Source: Pseudomonas fluorescens (GTDB lineage Bacteria > Pseudomonadota > Gammaproteobacteria > Pseudomonadales > Pseudomonadaceae). From it: a stretch of DNA of 64,000 nt. The notes under the pieces are model-generated. The model did no database searches and was not told the DNA's origin. It worked only from the letters and a program-made list of their open reading frames with translations. Within the stretch, counting starts at the first letter, position 1, and the number at the start of each line of letters is the position of its first letter. This document shows positions 35,656-46,695 of the stretch, piece after piece. A program made the position numbers and the translations under genes. The stretch lies in the NCBI RefSeq assembly GCF_003732425.1, contig NZ_MOBX01000003.1, positions 186,001 to 250,000 of the forward strand, given 5' to 3'.

Positions 35656-38600
35656 TTATGGCAGGAGCTTTTTCAGATCCTCCAGCGCAACCGGTCGACT
35701 GTGCAGATAGCCCTGATACAAATGGCAGCCCAGCCCTTGCAGGAACGCCAGTTGCTCCGGGGTCTCCACCCCCTCGGCAATCACCTCCAGTTCCAGACTG
35801 CGCGCCATGGCGACGATCGCGCGGATGATCTCGGCATCGTTCGGGTCGGTCGTCGCATCGCGGATAAACGACTGATCGATTTTCAGCGTGTCCACCGGCA
35901 GACGCTTGAGGTAAGTCAGCGACGAATAACCGGTGCCGAAATCATCCATGGCAAAGCTCACGCCGAGCTTTTTCAGGCGGCGCATTTTGCTGATGGTGTC
36001 TTCCAGATTCTGGATGACGATGCCTTCGGTAATTTCCAGTTTCAGCAGTGAGCAGGGCAGGCCATGGCTGCTCATGCTGTGTTCGATGCGCTCGACGAAA
36101 TCGTTCTGGCGGAACTGTCGCGGGCTGATGTTCACGCACAGGCTGAAATTCAGTGGGTCGACCAGTTTCAGCGTGATCAGTTGTTTGAACGCATTGCAGG
36201 CCTCATCAAGAATCCACGTACCGACTTCGAGAATCAGGCCGCTGTCCTCCAGCACTTTGATGAATTCGGTGGGGGATTGCGCGCCCAGTTCCGGGTGATT
36301 CCAGCGTACCAGGGCTTCGGCGCCGATGATGCGGTTATCGCGGGCGTCGACCTGCGGCTGAAAGTGCATGGTGAATTCACCACGCGACAGCGCCAGACGC
36401 AGGTCGGTCTCCATGCGCAGCCGTTCGCTGGCGGCTTTCTGCATGGTGTTGTGGTACATCTGCGTGGTATTGCGCCCGGAATCCTTGGCCCGGTACAGGG
36501 CAATGTCGGCGCGTTTGAGCAGGTCGGTCGGCGTCGAGCCGTGATCGGGGATCAGCGCCACGCCGATACTCGGGGTCACTTGCAGGCGCTGGCCGTCGAG
36601 GAACATCGGTTCCGAGAGCAATTCACGCAAGGTGTCGGCGAGATTGCGCACTTGCGCGCTGACTTCATTGCGCGAGCCTTCGAGGCCGCTGAGCAGCACG
36701 ACAAACTCATCGCCACCGAGGCGCGCGACCGTGTCTTCCATGCGCACACTCGCTTCGAGCCGCGCGGTGATGATCTTCAGCACGGTGTCGCCGACCGGGT
36801 GGCCGAGGGAATCATTGATGTGCTTGAAGTGATCGAGATCGAGAAACAGCAACGCACCGCGCAGGTTGTGGCGCTTGAGCAGGGCGATCTGCTGGCTCAG
36901 GCGATCCATCAGCAAGGCACGATTGGGCAGGTTGGTCAGCGGGTCGTGATAGGCCAGATGGCGAATCTGCGCTTCGGCGTTTTTCAGCAGGCTGACGTCC
37001 CGCGCGGTCAGCAACAGGCACGCGGTTTCATTGAGGGTGATCGGTTCGACCGAGACTTCCACGGTCAACAACTCGCCGCGCTTGTTGCGCCCGAGCATTT
37101 CCTGATGGTGCACGCGGCCCTTGATCTGCAGTTCAGCGAGTAACGCCGAGCGCTGTTTTTCCTCGGCCCAGATGCCCACCTGATACACGGTTTTGCCCAC
37201 GACCTCTTCGGCGCGATAGCCAGTGAGGCGGCAGAACCCGTCGTTGACCTCCAGATAACGCCCGGTGTCGCGCTCGGTGATGGTGATCGCGTCGGGGCTG
37301 GAGTGAAACGCCTTGGCGAATTTCTCTTCACTGGCTTTCAACGCCGCTTCCGAGCGCTGCTGCTGGGTGATATCGCGCAACGTGGTGACGATGCAGGGTT
37401 GATCGCCGACGCTGATCTGCCGGCTGGAAATCACGCAAGTCAGCGACTGGCCGTCCTTGTGCTGGACGATGATCGCGACATTGCTCAGGCCTTGTTCGCG
37501 AATCACCCGTTCAATGCGTTGCAGGCTTTTCGCCGACGCGTCCCACAGGCCGATCTCTTCGGCGGTGTGGCCGATGACGTCGGCGGCGCTCCAGCCGAAG
37601 GTTTGGGTAAAGCTGTTATTGATTTCGATGAACTCGCCACTGTCCTGGCGGGTGACGCAAATCGGGTCCGGGCTGACCTGGAACAGCGTGGCGAATTTCT
37701 CCTCCGAAGCCACCAGCCGTTGCTCGCGCTCGACCTGGTCGGTGATGTCGAGCAAGGTGCCGGCCATGCGCAGCGGGGCGCCGTTGTCGTCACGGTAGAG
37801 GCGGGCACGGCTTTCCAGATAACGCGAACTGCCGTCCGGCAATTGCACGCGATAGGTCAGTTGATAGTTGCCCGCCGGGCCTTCGCGCAGGCTGCGGTAG
37901 GCATCGCGCATGCTGTCGCGTTCCTCACCGGGCACGCCCTCGAAAAACTCTTCGAACGATTCATGGAACGGTTTCGGTTCCAGACCGTGCAACTGCGCGG
38001 CGCGCGCCGAGCCATAGAGCATGCCGCTGGGGATGTGCCAGTCCCAGGTGCCGAGCTGCGCCGAGTCCAGCGCCAGATCGAGGCGCTCCTGGCTGTCCTT
38101 CAAGGCGTGTTCGGCAGCCTTGCGTTCAGTGGTGTCGAGGAACGTGCTGAGCAGATACGGCTGGCCTTCGAGTTCGACTTTCTGTGCGCTGAGAATGCCG
38201 TCGTGAATCTGTCCGTTGCTGGCGCGAAACTGCACTTCCATGCTGATCAATTCGCCCTTGGCCTTGGTCTTCTTCACCAGTTCGCCGCGTTGTTCTGGAT
38301 GCACCCATAAACCCAGCTCCAGGGTGGTGCGGCCGATGGCACTCTGCACCGGCCAGCCGAACAGGCTTTCAAAGTACTGGTTGGCCTCGCTGATCAGGCC
38401 GTCTTCCTGACGGGTCAGCAGGACCATGTTCGGGCACAGGTGAAAAAGTGTCGCGAAACGTTTCTCCGAGCTGCTCAGGGCCTGCTCGCGCTGGCGCTGG
38501 TGGGTGATTTCACGAATCACCCCGATCATTCGGGGGCGGCCGTTCTTGTCCGGCAGCAGGCTGCCGCTGATCTCCAGCCAGTGCAGGCTGCCGTCGGGCC

Positions 38601-38934
38601 AGCGGATGCGATGGTGCATCGCTTGTTCCAGCGGCGCGCCGGCAATCACCGCGTGAAAGGCGCGGACGGTTTTCGCGCGGTCTTCCGGGGGGAGTAAGTC
38701 GAGGTATTCAAGGTCCGCCGGCAGCGGCTGGCGTGGATCGAAACCGAACAAGGCCTGGGTGCCACGTGACCAACTGATCTGCCCGCGCTCGATGTCCCAG
38801 TACCAGGCGCCGAGCCGCGCGCCGTTAAGCGCGGCCAGCAATTGCGGCGCGCTCTCCCAGCTCTGCTCGGAATGTCGCGGGTCAATCGCCTGAATACGCG
38901 GCATCGGCGGAATTCGGTCAACAGATTTCGGCAT
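35656..38934 (-). CDS. Multi-PAS GGDEF-EAL c-di-GMP protein
   Basis: This 1092-residue cytoplasmic protein carries about five PAS/PAC domains in series (residues about 25-640), each closing with DITxxxxxEQAL-like linkers. The GGDEF domain has the intact active motif RLGGDEFVVLL and substrate site DHFKHINDSLGH. The EAL domain has GAEALVRWNHP, NISPRQF, LEITEG, AMDDFGTGYSSL, LKIDQSFI and IAEGVET. Both synthase and phosphodiesterase activities are therefore possible; one may predominate. No membrane helix is visible, so the PAS domains sense intracellular or redox signals. The ATG at 38934 has an AAGG site; the frame is open 26 codons upstream. It follows the LysR gene on the same strand. Confidence 0.9.
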   Translation of the reverse strand: MPKSVDRIPPMPRIQAIDPRHSEQSWESAPQLLAALNGARLGAWYWDIERGQISWSRGTQALFGFDPRQPLPADLEYLDLLPPEDRAKTVRAFHAVIAGAPLEQAMHHRIRWPDGSLHWLEISGSLLPDKNGRPRMIGVIREITHQRQREQALSSSEKRFATLFHLCPNMVLLTRQEDGLISEANQYFESLFGWPVQSAIGRTTLELGLWVHPEQRGELVKKTKAKGELISMEVQFRASNGQIHDGILSAQKVELEGQPYLLSTFLDTTERKAAEHALKDSQERLDLALDSAQLGTWDWHIPSGMLYGSARAAQLHGLEPKPFHESFEEFFEGVPGEERDSMRDAYRSLREGPAGNYQLTYRVQLPDGSSRYLESRARLYRDDNGAPLRMAGTLLDITDQVEREQRLVASEEKFATLFQVSPDPICVTRQDSGEFIEINNSFTQTFGWSAADVIGHTAEEIGLWDASAKSLQRIERVIREQGLSNVAIIVQHKDGQSLTCVISSRQISVGDQPCIVTTLRDITQQQRSEAALKASEEKFAKAFHSSPDAITITERDTGRYLEVNDGFCRLTGYRAEEVVGKTVYQVGIWAEEKQRSALLAELQIKGRVHHQEMLGRNKRGELLTVEVSVEPITLNETACLLLTARDVSLLKNAEAQIRHLAYHDPLTNLPNRALLMDRLSQQIALLKRHNLRGALLFLDLDHFKHINDSLGHPVGDTVLKIITARLEASVRMEDTVARLGGDEFVVLLSGLEGSRNEVSAQVRNLADTLRELLSEPMFLDGQRLQVTPSIGVALIPDHGSTPTDLLKRADIALYRAKDSGRNTTQMYHNTMQKAASERLRMETDLRLALSRGEFTMHFQPQVDARDNRIIGAEALVRWNHPELGAQSPTEFIKVLEDSGLILEVGTWILDEACNAFKQLITLKLVDPLNFSLCVNISPRQFRQNDFVERIEHSMSSHGLPCSLLKLEITEGIVIQNLEDTISKMRRLKKLGVSFAMDDFGTGYSSLTYLKRLPVDTLKIDQSFIRDATTDPNDAEIIRAIVAMARSLELEVIAEGVETPEQLAFLQGLGCHLYQGYLHSRPVALEDLKKLLP

Positions 38935-39008
38935 CGTGGACAAGCCTTGAGCTGATGGTGGCGTTAGGCACAGGGGCGGCGGCTCTATAGGAGTAGCACA
39001 AGTTGGCC

Positions 39009-39893
39009 TCAAGTCCCTGGCAGATCGATTTGTGCATCCAGTAAGGCCATAAAGGCCCGTGCCGCATTCGAGAGCGTCCGTTCAGTGTGCAGGATATAGC
39101 CTAGCTGGCGACTGAGCTGTATGCCCGGCAATGCGATGCTCGCCACCTGCTCATCGAGCATGGTGCGCGGCAAAACGCTCCAGGCCAGGCCGATCGAGAC
39201 CATCATCTTGATGGTTTCCAGGTAGTTGGTGCTCATGGCGATGTTCGGCGTCAGTCCCTGGGCTTCGAACAAGCGTTGGACAATGTGATGAGTGAAGGTG
39301 TTGCCGCCGGGGAAAACCGCCGGATGACCGGCAATGTCCGCCAGATTGACGGGGCCATGGCTGATCAGCGAATGCTCCGGGGCAACCACGAAATCCAGCG
39401 GGTCGTCCCAGACCGGCGTGGCTTTGACCAGTGCGTGAGGCTCCGGCGCCAGGGTGATGACCGCCAGTTCGGCGCGGCCGTGGAGAATTTCTTCGTAGGC
39501 CACTTCCGAATCGAGGAACTGAATATCCAGCGCCACCTGTGGGTAGCGGCGGGTGAATTCCCTTAACAGCGGCGGCAAACGGTGCAAGCCGATGTGGTGA
39601 CTGGTGGCCAGGGTCAAACGCCCGCTGACTTCGCCGGTCAGATTGGTCAGGGCGCGACGGGTGTCGTCCAGCACATTGAGAATCTGATAAGCCCGTGGCA
39701 ACAGGGCGCGGCCGGCCTCGGTCAGGCCGACTTCACGGCCCAGCCGATCGAACAGGCGCACCTTTAATTGCTGCTCCAGCCCGGCGATGCGTTTGCTGAT
39801 CGCCGGCTGCGTCAGGTGCAAGCGTTCGCCGGCGCCGGAGAAGCTGCCGGTCTCGGCAATCGCGATAAAAGCGTTGAGGTTGGCCAGATCCAT
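39009..39893 (-). CDS. LysR-family transcriptional regulator, divergent from leuC
   Basis: This 294-residue LysR regulator has an N-terminal winged helix (MDLANLNAFIAIAETGSFSG, LHLTQPAISKRIAGLE). The effector-binding domain starts near residue 90 (GRLTLATSHHIGLHRLPPLL). Such regulators usually control the divergent gene, here leuC/leuD, in response to a pathway metabolite. The intergenic region has a dyad of the T-N11-A type. The ATG at 39893 fits the family start; ten further codons upstream are open. I recall the P. aeruginosa homologue as lying in the same place beside leuC. Confidence 0.88.
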   Translation of the reverse strand: MDLANLNAFIAIAETGSFSGAGERLHLTQPAISKRIAGLEQQLKVRLFDRLGREVGLTEAGRALLPRAYQILNVLDDTRRALTNLTGEVSGRLTLATSHHIGLHRLPPLLREFTRRYPQVALDIQFLDSEVAYEEILHGRAELAVITLAPEPHALVKATPVWDDPLDFVVAPEHSLISHGPVNLADIAGHPAVFPGGNTFTHHIVQRLFEAQGLTPNIAMSTNYLETIKMMVSIGLAWSVLPRTMLDEQVASIALPGIQLSRQLGYILHTERTLSNAARAFMALLDAQIDLPGT

Positions 39894-39920
39894 GTTCGTA
39901 TTCCAGTTGGTTATCCAAAG

Positions 39921-39933
39921 CATAAAAAATATG
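39921..39933. promoter_or_regulatory. Candidate LysR box between the regulator and leuC
   Basis: CATAAAAAATATG is a palindrome with the T-N11-A framing of LysR sites, 28 bp before the regulator start and about 100 bp before leuC. The whole intergenic stretch is A/T-rich. No leader peptide rich in Leu codons was seen. Confidence 0.4.
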
Positions 39934-40033
39934 AATTTGAGTTATTTAATCTAACCCCATAGGATCGGCCTCACAAGCCAAAGGGTTATTGATAAGCCCA
40001 GGGCATAGAAACAAGCTGATGAGGAACCGTCTG

Positions 40034-41452
40034 ATGGCCGGCAAAACGCTCTACGACAAGCTCTGGGATTCGCATTTGGTCAAACAGCGCGACGATGGTT
40101 CGGCGCTGATCTATATCGATCGTCACATCATCCACGAAGTGACTTCGCCGCAAGCCTTTGAAGGCCTGCGTCTGGCCGGACGCAAGCCTTGGCGCATCGA
40201 TGCCAACATCGCGACCCCGGACCACAACGTACCGACCACCCCAGAGCGCAAGGGCGGCATCGCAGCTATTGCCGATCAGGTCTCGCGTTTGCAGGTTCAG
40301 ACCCTCGATGACAACTGTGATGAATACGGCATCGTCGAGTTCAAGATGAACGACGTCCGCCAAGGCATCGTCCACGTCATCAGCCCGGAGCAGGGCGCGA
40401 CCTTGCCAGGCATGACCGTGGTCTGCGGCGACTCGCACACCTCGACCCACGGCGCCTTCGGTGCACTGGCTCACGGTATCGGCACTTCCGAGGTCGAGCA
40501 TGTGCTCGCCACTCAGTGCCTGGTCGCGAAGAAAATGAAGAACATGCTGGTGCGCGTCGAAGGGCAATTGCCGTTCGGCGTGACTGCCAAGGACATCGTC
40601 CTCGCGGTGATCGGCAAGATCGGCACGGCCGGCGGTAACGGCCATGCCATCGAGTTCGCCGGCAGCGCCATCCGCGACTTGTCCGTCGAAGGCCGCATGA
40701 CCATCTGCAACATGTCCATCGAGGCCGGCGCCCGCGTGGGTCTGGTGGCAGCGGATCAGAAGACTGTCGATTACGTGAAGGGCCGTCCATTTGCTCCAAA
40801 AGGTGAGCAGTGGGACATGGCTGTCGAAGCCTGGAAAGATTTGGTCTCCGACGCTGATGCCAAGTTCGACACCGTGGTTGAACTCGACGCTGCGCAGATC
40901 AAGCCGCAAGTCAGCTGGGGCACTTCCCCGGAAATGGTTTTGGCCGTTGACCAAAACGTGCCGGATCCAGCGAAAGAGATGGATCTGGTCAAGCGCGACT
41001 CGATCGTCCGCGCCTTGAAATACATGGGTTTGACTGCCAATCAGGCGATCACCGACATTCAACTGGATCGCGTGTTCATCGGTTCCTGCACCAACTCGCG
41101 GATCGAAGATTTGCGCGCTGCAGCCGTGATCGCCAAGGGCCGCAAGGTTGCCTCGACCATCAAGCAAGCGATCGTGGTGCCGGGCTCGGGTCTGGTCAAA
41201 GCACAGGCGGAGGCCGAAGGTCTCGACAAGATCTTCCTCGAAGCCGGTTTTGAATGGCGTGAGCCGGGCTGCTCGATGTGCCTGGCGATGAACCCGGATC
41301 GTTTGGAGTCTGGCGAGCATTGCGCCTCGACCTCCAACCGTAACTTCGAAGGCCGTCAGGGCGCCGGTGGCCGTACCCACCTCGTCAGCCCGGCCATGGC
41401 TGCTGCGGCAGCGGTGAACGGTCGTTTCATCGACGTTCGTGAATTGATCTAA
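40034..41452 (+). CDS. leuC: 3-isopropylmalate dehydratase large subunit
   Basis: This 472-residue aconitase-type subunit isomerises 2- to 3-isopropylmalate with LeuD in leucine synthesis. The 4Fe-4S cysteines are in [15 protein letters not shown] and [11 protein letters not shown] (C-x2-C). [19 protein letters not shown] is the substrate-site signature. The ATG at 40034 has GAGGAA seven bases upstream. leuD follows after 11 bp. Confidence 0.97.
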   Translation: MAGKTLYDKLWDSHLVKQRDDGSALIYIDRHIIHEVTSPQAFEGLRLAGRKPWRIDANIATPDHNVPTTPERKGGIAAIADQVSRLQVQTLDDNCDEYGIVEFKMNDVRQGIVHVISPEQGATLPGMTVVCGDSHTSTHGAFGALAHGIGTSEVEHVLATQCLVAKKMKNMLVRVEGQLPFGVTAKDIVLAVIGKIGTAGGNGHAIEFAGSAIRDLSVEGRMTICNMSIEAGARVGLVAADQKTVDYVKGRPFAPKGEQWDMAVEAWKDLVSDADAKFDTVVELDAAQIKPQVSWGTSPEMVLAVDQNVPDPAKEMDLVKRDSIVRALKYMGLTANQAITDIQLDRVFIGSCTNSRIEDLRAAAVIAKGRKVASTIKQAIVVPGSGLVKAQAEAEGLDKIFLEAGFEWREPGCSMCLAMNPDRLESGEHCASTSNRNFEGRQGAGGRTHLVSPAMAAAAAVNGRFIDVRELI

Positions 41453-41463
41453 AGGAGCGCAGC

Positions 41464-42108
41464 ATGAAAGCTTTTACCCAGCACACTGGTCTTGTCGCGC
41501 CTCTGGATCGTGCCAACGTCGACACCGATCAGATCATTCCGAAGCAGTTCTTGAAGTCGATCAAACGCACCGGTTTTGGTCCGAACCTGTTCGATGAGTG
41601 GCGTTACCTGGATGTCGGCCAGCCGTATCAGGACAACTCCAAGCGTCCGCTGAACAAGGACTTCGTCCTCAACGCCGAGCGTTATCAAGGCGCCAGCGTC
41701 TTGCTGGCCCGTGAGAACTTCGGTTGCGGCTCCAGCCGTGAACACGCGCCATGGGCGCTGGAAGAATACGGTTTTCGCAGCATCATTGCGCCGAGCTACG
41801 CCGACATCTTCTTCAACAACAGCTTCAAGAACGGCTTGCTGCCGATCATCCTGAGCGACGCTGAAGTCGATGAGTTGTTCAAGCAGGTCGAGGCCGAGCC
41901 GGGCTATCAATTGCAGGTCGATCTGCAGGCGCAGACCGTGACCCGTCCGGATGGCAAGGTGTACAGCTTTGAGATCGATGCGTTTCGCAAGCACTGCCTG
42001 TTGAACGGTCTGGACGATATCGGTTTGACCTTGCAGGACGGCGATGCAATTGCGACGTTTGAGGCCAAACATCGTGTGAGCCAGCCGTGGTTGTTCCGCG
42101 ACGCATAA
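41464..42108 (+). CDS. leuD: 3-isopropylmalate dehydratase small subunit
   Basis: This 214-residue swivelling subunit partners LeuC. It begins [20 protein letters not shown]. The motifs are [13 protein letters not shown] and [15 protein letters not shown], the latter with the substrate-discriminating loop. AAGGAGCG lies just upstream. Co-transcribed with leuC; a REP element separates it from the methyltransferase gene. Confidence 0.97.
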   Translation: MKAFTQHTGLVAPLDRANVDTDQIIPKQFLKSIKRTGFGPNLFDEWRYLDVGQPYQDNSKRPLNKDFVLNAERYQGASVLLARENFGCGSSREHAPWALEEYGFRSIIAPSYADIFFNNSFKNGLLPIILSDAEVDELFKQVEAEPGYQLQVDLQAQTVTRPDGKVYSFEIDAFRKHCLLNGLDDIGLTLQDGDAIATFEAKHRVSQPWLFRDA

Positions 42109-42129
42109 TTTGCGTATGGCGAATGGCGC

Positions 42130-42195
42130 CATCGCGAGCAGACTCACTCCTACAGGGGAACGCATTCCAAATGTAGGAGTGAGCCTGCTCGCGAT
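42130..42195. repeat. REP inverted repeat, 'GTAGGAGTGAGCCTGCTCGCGAT' variant
   Basis: Arms 42130-42154 and 42171-42195 are inverted with one mismatch. It lies between leuD and the methyltransferase gene. Confidence 0.85.
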
Positions 42196-42242
42196 GAGGC
42201 CAGCAAAGGCAACACAAGACTCCAACCCAAAGGGAAGTCCCC

Positions 42243-43010
42243 ATGACCAGCACCGCCCAACACACTCAGGTCGTACAAAAGCAATTCGGTGAGCAGGCCG
42301 CCGCCTACCTGAGCAGCTCCGTTCACGCTCAAGGCACCGAATTCGCTCTGCTACAAGCTGAGCTGGGCGGGCAGGGCGACGCCCGGGTGCTGGATTTGGG
42401 TTGCGGCGCCGGTCACGTCAGTTTCCACGTCGCACCGTTGGTCAGGGAAGTGGTCGCCTATGACCTGTCGCAGCAGATGCTCGACGTGGTCGCCGCCGCT
42501 GCCGTTGATCGCGGGATGAGCAACATTGTTACGGTTAACGGCGCCGCCGAGCGCTTGCCGTTTGCCGATGGCGAGTTCGACTTCGTGTTCAGCCGTTATT
42601 CGGCGCACCATTGGAGCGATCTGGGTGTGGCCCTGCGCGAAGTGCGCCGGGTGCTGAAACCGGGTGGTGTGGCGGCGTTCGTTGATGTGTTGTCACCGGG
42701 CAGTCCGTTGTTCGACACTTACCTGCAAAGCGTCGAAGTGCTGCGCGACACCAGCCATGTGCGCGATTATTCCGCCGCCGAATGGTTGCGGCAGGTCAGC
42801 GAGGCCGGTTTGCATGTGCGCAGTACCACGCGTCAGCGCCTGCGTCTGGAGTACACCAGTTGGGTTGAACGCATGCGCACGCCTGAAGTGCTGCGCGCAG
42901 CGATCCGCCAGTTGCAGCAGTCGATGGGCAACGAAGTGCGCGACTATTTTGAGATTGATGCCGACGGCTCGTTCAGTACCGATGTGATCGTACTGATGGC
43001 CGAGCGATAA
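42243..43010 (+). CDS. Class I SAM-dependent methyltransferase
   Basis: This 255-residue Rossmann methyltransferase has SAM motif I VLDLGCGAGHVSFHV, motif II YDLSQQMLDVV and the post-motif FDFVFSRYSAHHW, followed by EVRRVLKPGG. It resembles the UbiE/SmtA-type branch; the substrate is not evident. It sits within the leu operon between leuD and leuB. I recall a methyltransferase at the same place in P. aeruginosa, so the position seems conserved even though the reaction has no known link to leucine. Confidence 0.85.
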   Translation: MTSTAQHTQVVQKQFGEQAAAYLSSSVHAQGTEFALLQAELGGQGDARVLDLGCGAGHVSFHVAPLVREVVAYDLSQQMLDVVAAAAVDRGMSNIVTVNGAAERLPFADGEFDFVFSRYSAHHWSDLGVALREVRRVLKPGGVAAFVDVLSPGSPLFDTYLQSVEVLRDTSHVRDYSAAEWLRQVSEAGLHVRSTTRQRLRLEYTSWVERMRTPEVLRAAIRQLQQSMGNEVRDYFEIDADGSFSTDVIVLMAER

Positions 43011-43064
43011 GAATTTTTCCGGGCGTGCCGGCAAAGGCGCACCGATTGAAGACACGAGGAAAGC

Positions 43065-44147
<1,083 letters not shown>

Positions 44148-44153
44148 TCTCTC

Positions 44154-44189
44154 GGGCCCGCTGCGAAATTCAATACAAAGCAGCGGCCC
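44154..44189 (+). other. Stem-loop between leuB and asd
   Basis: GGGCCCGCTGC can pair with GCAGCGGCCC across a 15-nt A/T-rich loop. No T-run follows, so termination is uncertain. It may protect the transcript or separate the expression of the two genes. Confidence 0.5.
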
Positions 44190-44213
44190 ACTTTTCAAGA
44201 AGGTGTAGTTGCG

Positions 44214-45326
44214 ATGAAACGTGTAGGTCTGATCGGTTGGCGCGGGATGGTCGGTTCCGTGCTCATGCAGCGGATGCTGGAAGAGCAGGATTTCGATCTA
44301 ATCGAGCCGGTGTTTTTCACCACGTCCAACGTCGGTGGCCAAGGCCCGTCCGTGGGCAAGGACATTGCTCCGCTCAAGGATGCTTACAGCATTGACGAGC
44401 TGAAGACCCTCGACGTGATTCTGACCTGCCAGGGTGGCGACTACACCAGCGAAGTGTTCCCGAAGCTGCGCGAAGCCGGCTGGCAGGGTTACTGGATCGA
44501 CGCGGCCTCGAGCCTGCGCATGAACGATGACGCGGTCATCATTCTGGATCCGGTCAACCGCAAGGTCATCGACCAGCAGCTCGACGCGGGCACCAAGAAC
44601 TACATCGGCGGCAACTGCACCGTCAGCCTGATGCTGATGGGCCTGGGCGGTCTGTTCGAAGCCGGTCTGGTCGAGTGGATGAGCGCCATGACCTATCAGG
44701 CGGCCTCCGGTGCCGGCGCGCAGAACATGCGTGAACTGATCAAGCAAATGGGCGCGACCCACGCCGCTGTCGCCGATCAACTGGCCGACCCGGCCAGCGC
44801 GATCCTCGACATCGACCGTCGTGTAGCCGAAGCCATGCGCAGCGACGCGTACCCGACCGAAAACTTCGGCGTACCGCTGGCCGGCAGCCTGATCCCGTGG
44901 ATCGACAAGGAACTGCCGAACGGTCAGAGCCGTGAAGAGTGGAAGGCCCAGGCCGAGACCAACAAGATCCTCGGCCGCTTCAAGAGCCCGATCCCGGTCG
45001 ACGGCATCTGCGTGCGCATCGGCGCCATGCGTTGCCACAGCCAGGCGCTGACCATCAAGCTGAACAAAGACGTGCCGATCGCCGACATCGAAGGGCTGAT
45101 CAGCCAGCACAACCCTTGGGTCAAACTGGTGCCGAACCAGCGCGAGATCAGCATGCAGGAGCTGAGCCCGACCAAGGTTACCGGCACCCTGAATGTGCCG
45201 GTGGGCCGTCTGCGCAAGCTGAACATGGGTTCGCAATTCGTCGGTGCGTTCACCGTCGGCGACCAACTGCTGTGGGGCGCGGCCGAACCGCTGCGTCGCA
45301 TGCTGCGGATTTTGCTGGAGCGTTGA
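44214..45326 (+). CDS. asd: Aspartate-semialdehyde dehydrogenase
   Basis: This 370-residue enzyme reduces aspartyl phosphate to aspartate semialdehyde, the branch to lysine, methionine and threonine and to diaminopimelate. It begins [18 protein letters not shown] (NADP-binding). The catalytic Cys is in [13 protein letters not shown], and the acid/base His is in [12 protein letters not shown]. The length fits the Gram-negative form. A terminator follows at 45346. Confidence 0.96.
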   Translation: MKRVGLIGWRGMVGSVLMQRMLEEQDFDLIEPVFFTTSNVGGQGPSVGKDIAPLKDAYSIDELKTLDVILTCQGGDYTSEVFPKLREAGWQGYWIDAASSLRMNDDAVIILDPVNRKVIDQQLDAGTKNYIGGNCTVSLMLMGLGGLFEAGLVEWMSAMTYQAASGAGAQNMRELIKQMGATHAAVADQLADPASAILDIDRRVAEAMRSDAYPTENFGVPLAGSLIPWIDKELPNGQSREEWKAQAETNKILGRFKSPIPVDGICVRIGAMRCHSQALTIKLNKDVPIADIEGLISQHNPWVKLVPNQREISMQELSPTKVTGTLNVPVGRLRKLNMGSQFVGAFTVGDQLLWGAAEPLRRMLRILLER

Positions 45327-45345
45327 TCGCTTGAAGCAATGAGAG

Positions 45346-45378
45346 AACCCGTGCCTTGTGAGAGGTGCGGGTTTTTTT
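45346..45378 (+). terminator. Terminator of asd
   Basis: AACCCGTGCC / GGTGCGGGTT stem followed by seven Ts. Confidence 0.85.
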
Positions 45379-45410
45379 ATGCCTGAAGATGTGGTGCCTT
45401 GCCGGGCCTC

Positions 45411-45477
45411 TTCGCGAGCAGGCTCGCTCCCACCTTTGAAATGCATTCCCCCTGTAGGAGTGAGCCTGCTCGCGATA
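45411..45477. repeat. Hybrid REP inverted repeat
   Basis: The left arm (45411-45433) is the CGCTCCCAC type; the right arm (45453-45477) is the GTAGGAGTGAGCC type. It lies between asd and its homologue. Confidence 0.85.
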
Positions 45478-45573
45478 GGCCGGTACAGGCGCCGCAAATC
45501 CCGGACAGAAATTGCCTGTGCGCCAGTCACCCGGTAAAGTGCCGCTCCCCCCGTTTCGCCAGAGGCTCGCACC

Positions 45574-46584
45574 ATGACCCAGACCCTAGATATTGCCGTA
45601 ATCGGCGCCACCGGTACTGTCGGCGAAACCCTCGTACAGATTCTCGAAGAGCGCGATTTCCCGGTCGGCAACCTGCACCTGCTGGCGAGCAGCGAATCCG
45701 CCGGCAGCTCGGTGCTGTTCCGCAACAAGAACGTGCGTGTACGCGAAGTCGACGAGTTCGATTTCAGCAAGGTCAAACTGGTGTTCTTCGCCGCCGGCCC
45801 GGCGATCACCCTGAGCTACGCCGCCCGTGCCCACGCTGCCGGCTGTTCGCTGATTGATTTGTCCGGCGCCTTGCCGGCCGATCAGGCGCCACAAGTGGTT
45901 CCGGAAGCCAACGCCGCTGTCCTCGCAGGTTTGAAAGTACCATTCCAAGTCAGCAGCCCAAGCCCGTCGGCCACATCGCTGGCCGTAGTGCTGGCGCCAC
46001 TGCTTGATCTGATCGACCTGCAATATGTCAACGTTACCGCCAATCTGGCCGTTTCCGCCCAAGGTCGTGAAGCCGTCACCGAGCTCGCACGGCAGACCGC
46101 CGAGCTGCTGAACATGCGCCCGTTGGAACCGACGTTCTTTGATCGGCAGATGGCTTTTAACCTGCTGGCTCAGGTCGGCACGCCCGACGCGCAGGGCCAC
46201 ACGCTGTTGGAAAAACGCCTTGTGCGTGAGTTGCGTCAGGTGCTGGCGCTGCCTTTATTAAAGATTTCCGCAACTTGCGTTCAAGCCCCGGTGTTTTTTG
46301 GCGATAGCTTTAGCGTGACCTTGCAGTCAGCGAAGGCCGTCGACCTGATAAAGGTCAACGCCGCACTCGAAGAAGCGCCGGGTATCGAGCTGGTCGAGGC
46401 CGGCGATTATCCGACTGCGGTCGGTGACGCGGTGGGGCAGGATGTGGTCTATGTCGGTCGCGTGCGCAGCGGTGTCGACGACCCGGCGGAACTTAATCTG
46501 TGGCTGACGTCAGATAACGTACGCAAAGGCGCGGCCCTTAACGCTGTGCAGGTGGCTGAATTGTTGATAAAAGACCTGCTGTAA
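45574..46584 (+). CDS. Non-catalytic aspartate-semialdehyde-dehydrogenase homologue (Usg-like)
   Basis: This 336-residue protein has the full ASADH fold: N-terminal NAD(P) motif AVIGATGTVGETLV and C-terminal dimerisation domain. At the catalytic position, where Asd has GGNCTVSL, it reads SPSATSLAVV, so the nucleophilic Cys is absent. The Arg/His acid-base motif is replaced by CVQAPVFFGDSFSV. It is therefore probably not an active dehydrogenase. It matches the Usg-type proteins known downstream of asd or near truA in other gamma-proteobacteria. A structural or regulatory role is possible but not known. Confidence 0.82.
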   Translation: MTQTLDIAVIGATGTVGETLVQILEERDFPVGNLHLLASSESAGSSVLFRNKNVRVREVDEFDFSKVKLVFFAAGPAITLSYAARAHAAGCSLIDLSGALPADQAPQVVPEANAAVLAGLKVPFQVSSPSPSATSLAVVLAPLLDLIDLQYVNVTANLAVSAQGREAVTELARQTAELLNMRPLEPTFFDRQMAFNLLAQVGTPDAQGHTLLEKRLVRELRQVLALPLLKISATCVQAPVFFGDSFSVTLQSAKAVDLIKVNAALEEAPGIELVEAGDYPTAVGDAVGQDVVYVGRVRSGVDDPAELNLWLTSDNVRKGAALNAVQVAELLIKDLL

Positions 46585-46695
46585 AAGATACTTGGCAACA
46601 ATTTGTCGACTGATTCTAGGTGAGCGCTATGCTTGCCCGGAACACTTGATAACGTGTCACCCTCCGGGACTTTCCGGGGCATCAAAGAAATGATC

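Noticed and set aside
39986..41380. Long minus-strand frame opposite leuC
   Set aside because: The leuC frame carries the 4Fe-4S and substrate motifs; the antisense frame has none.
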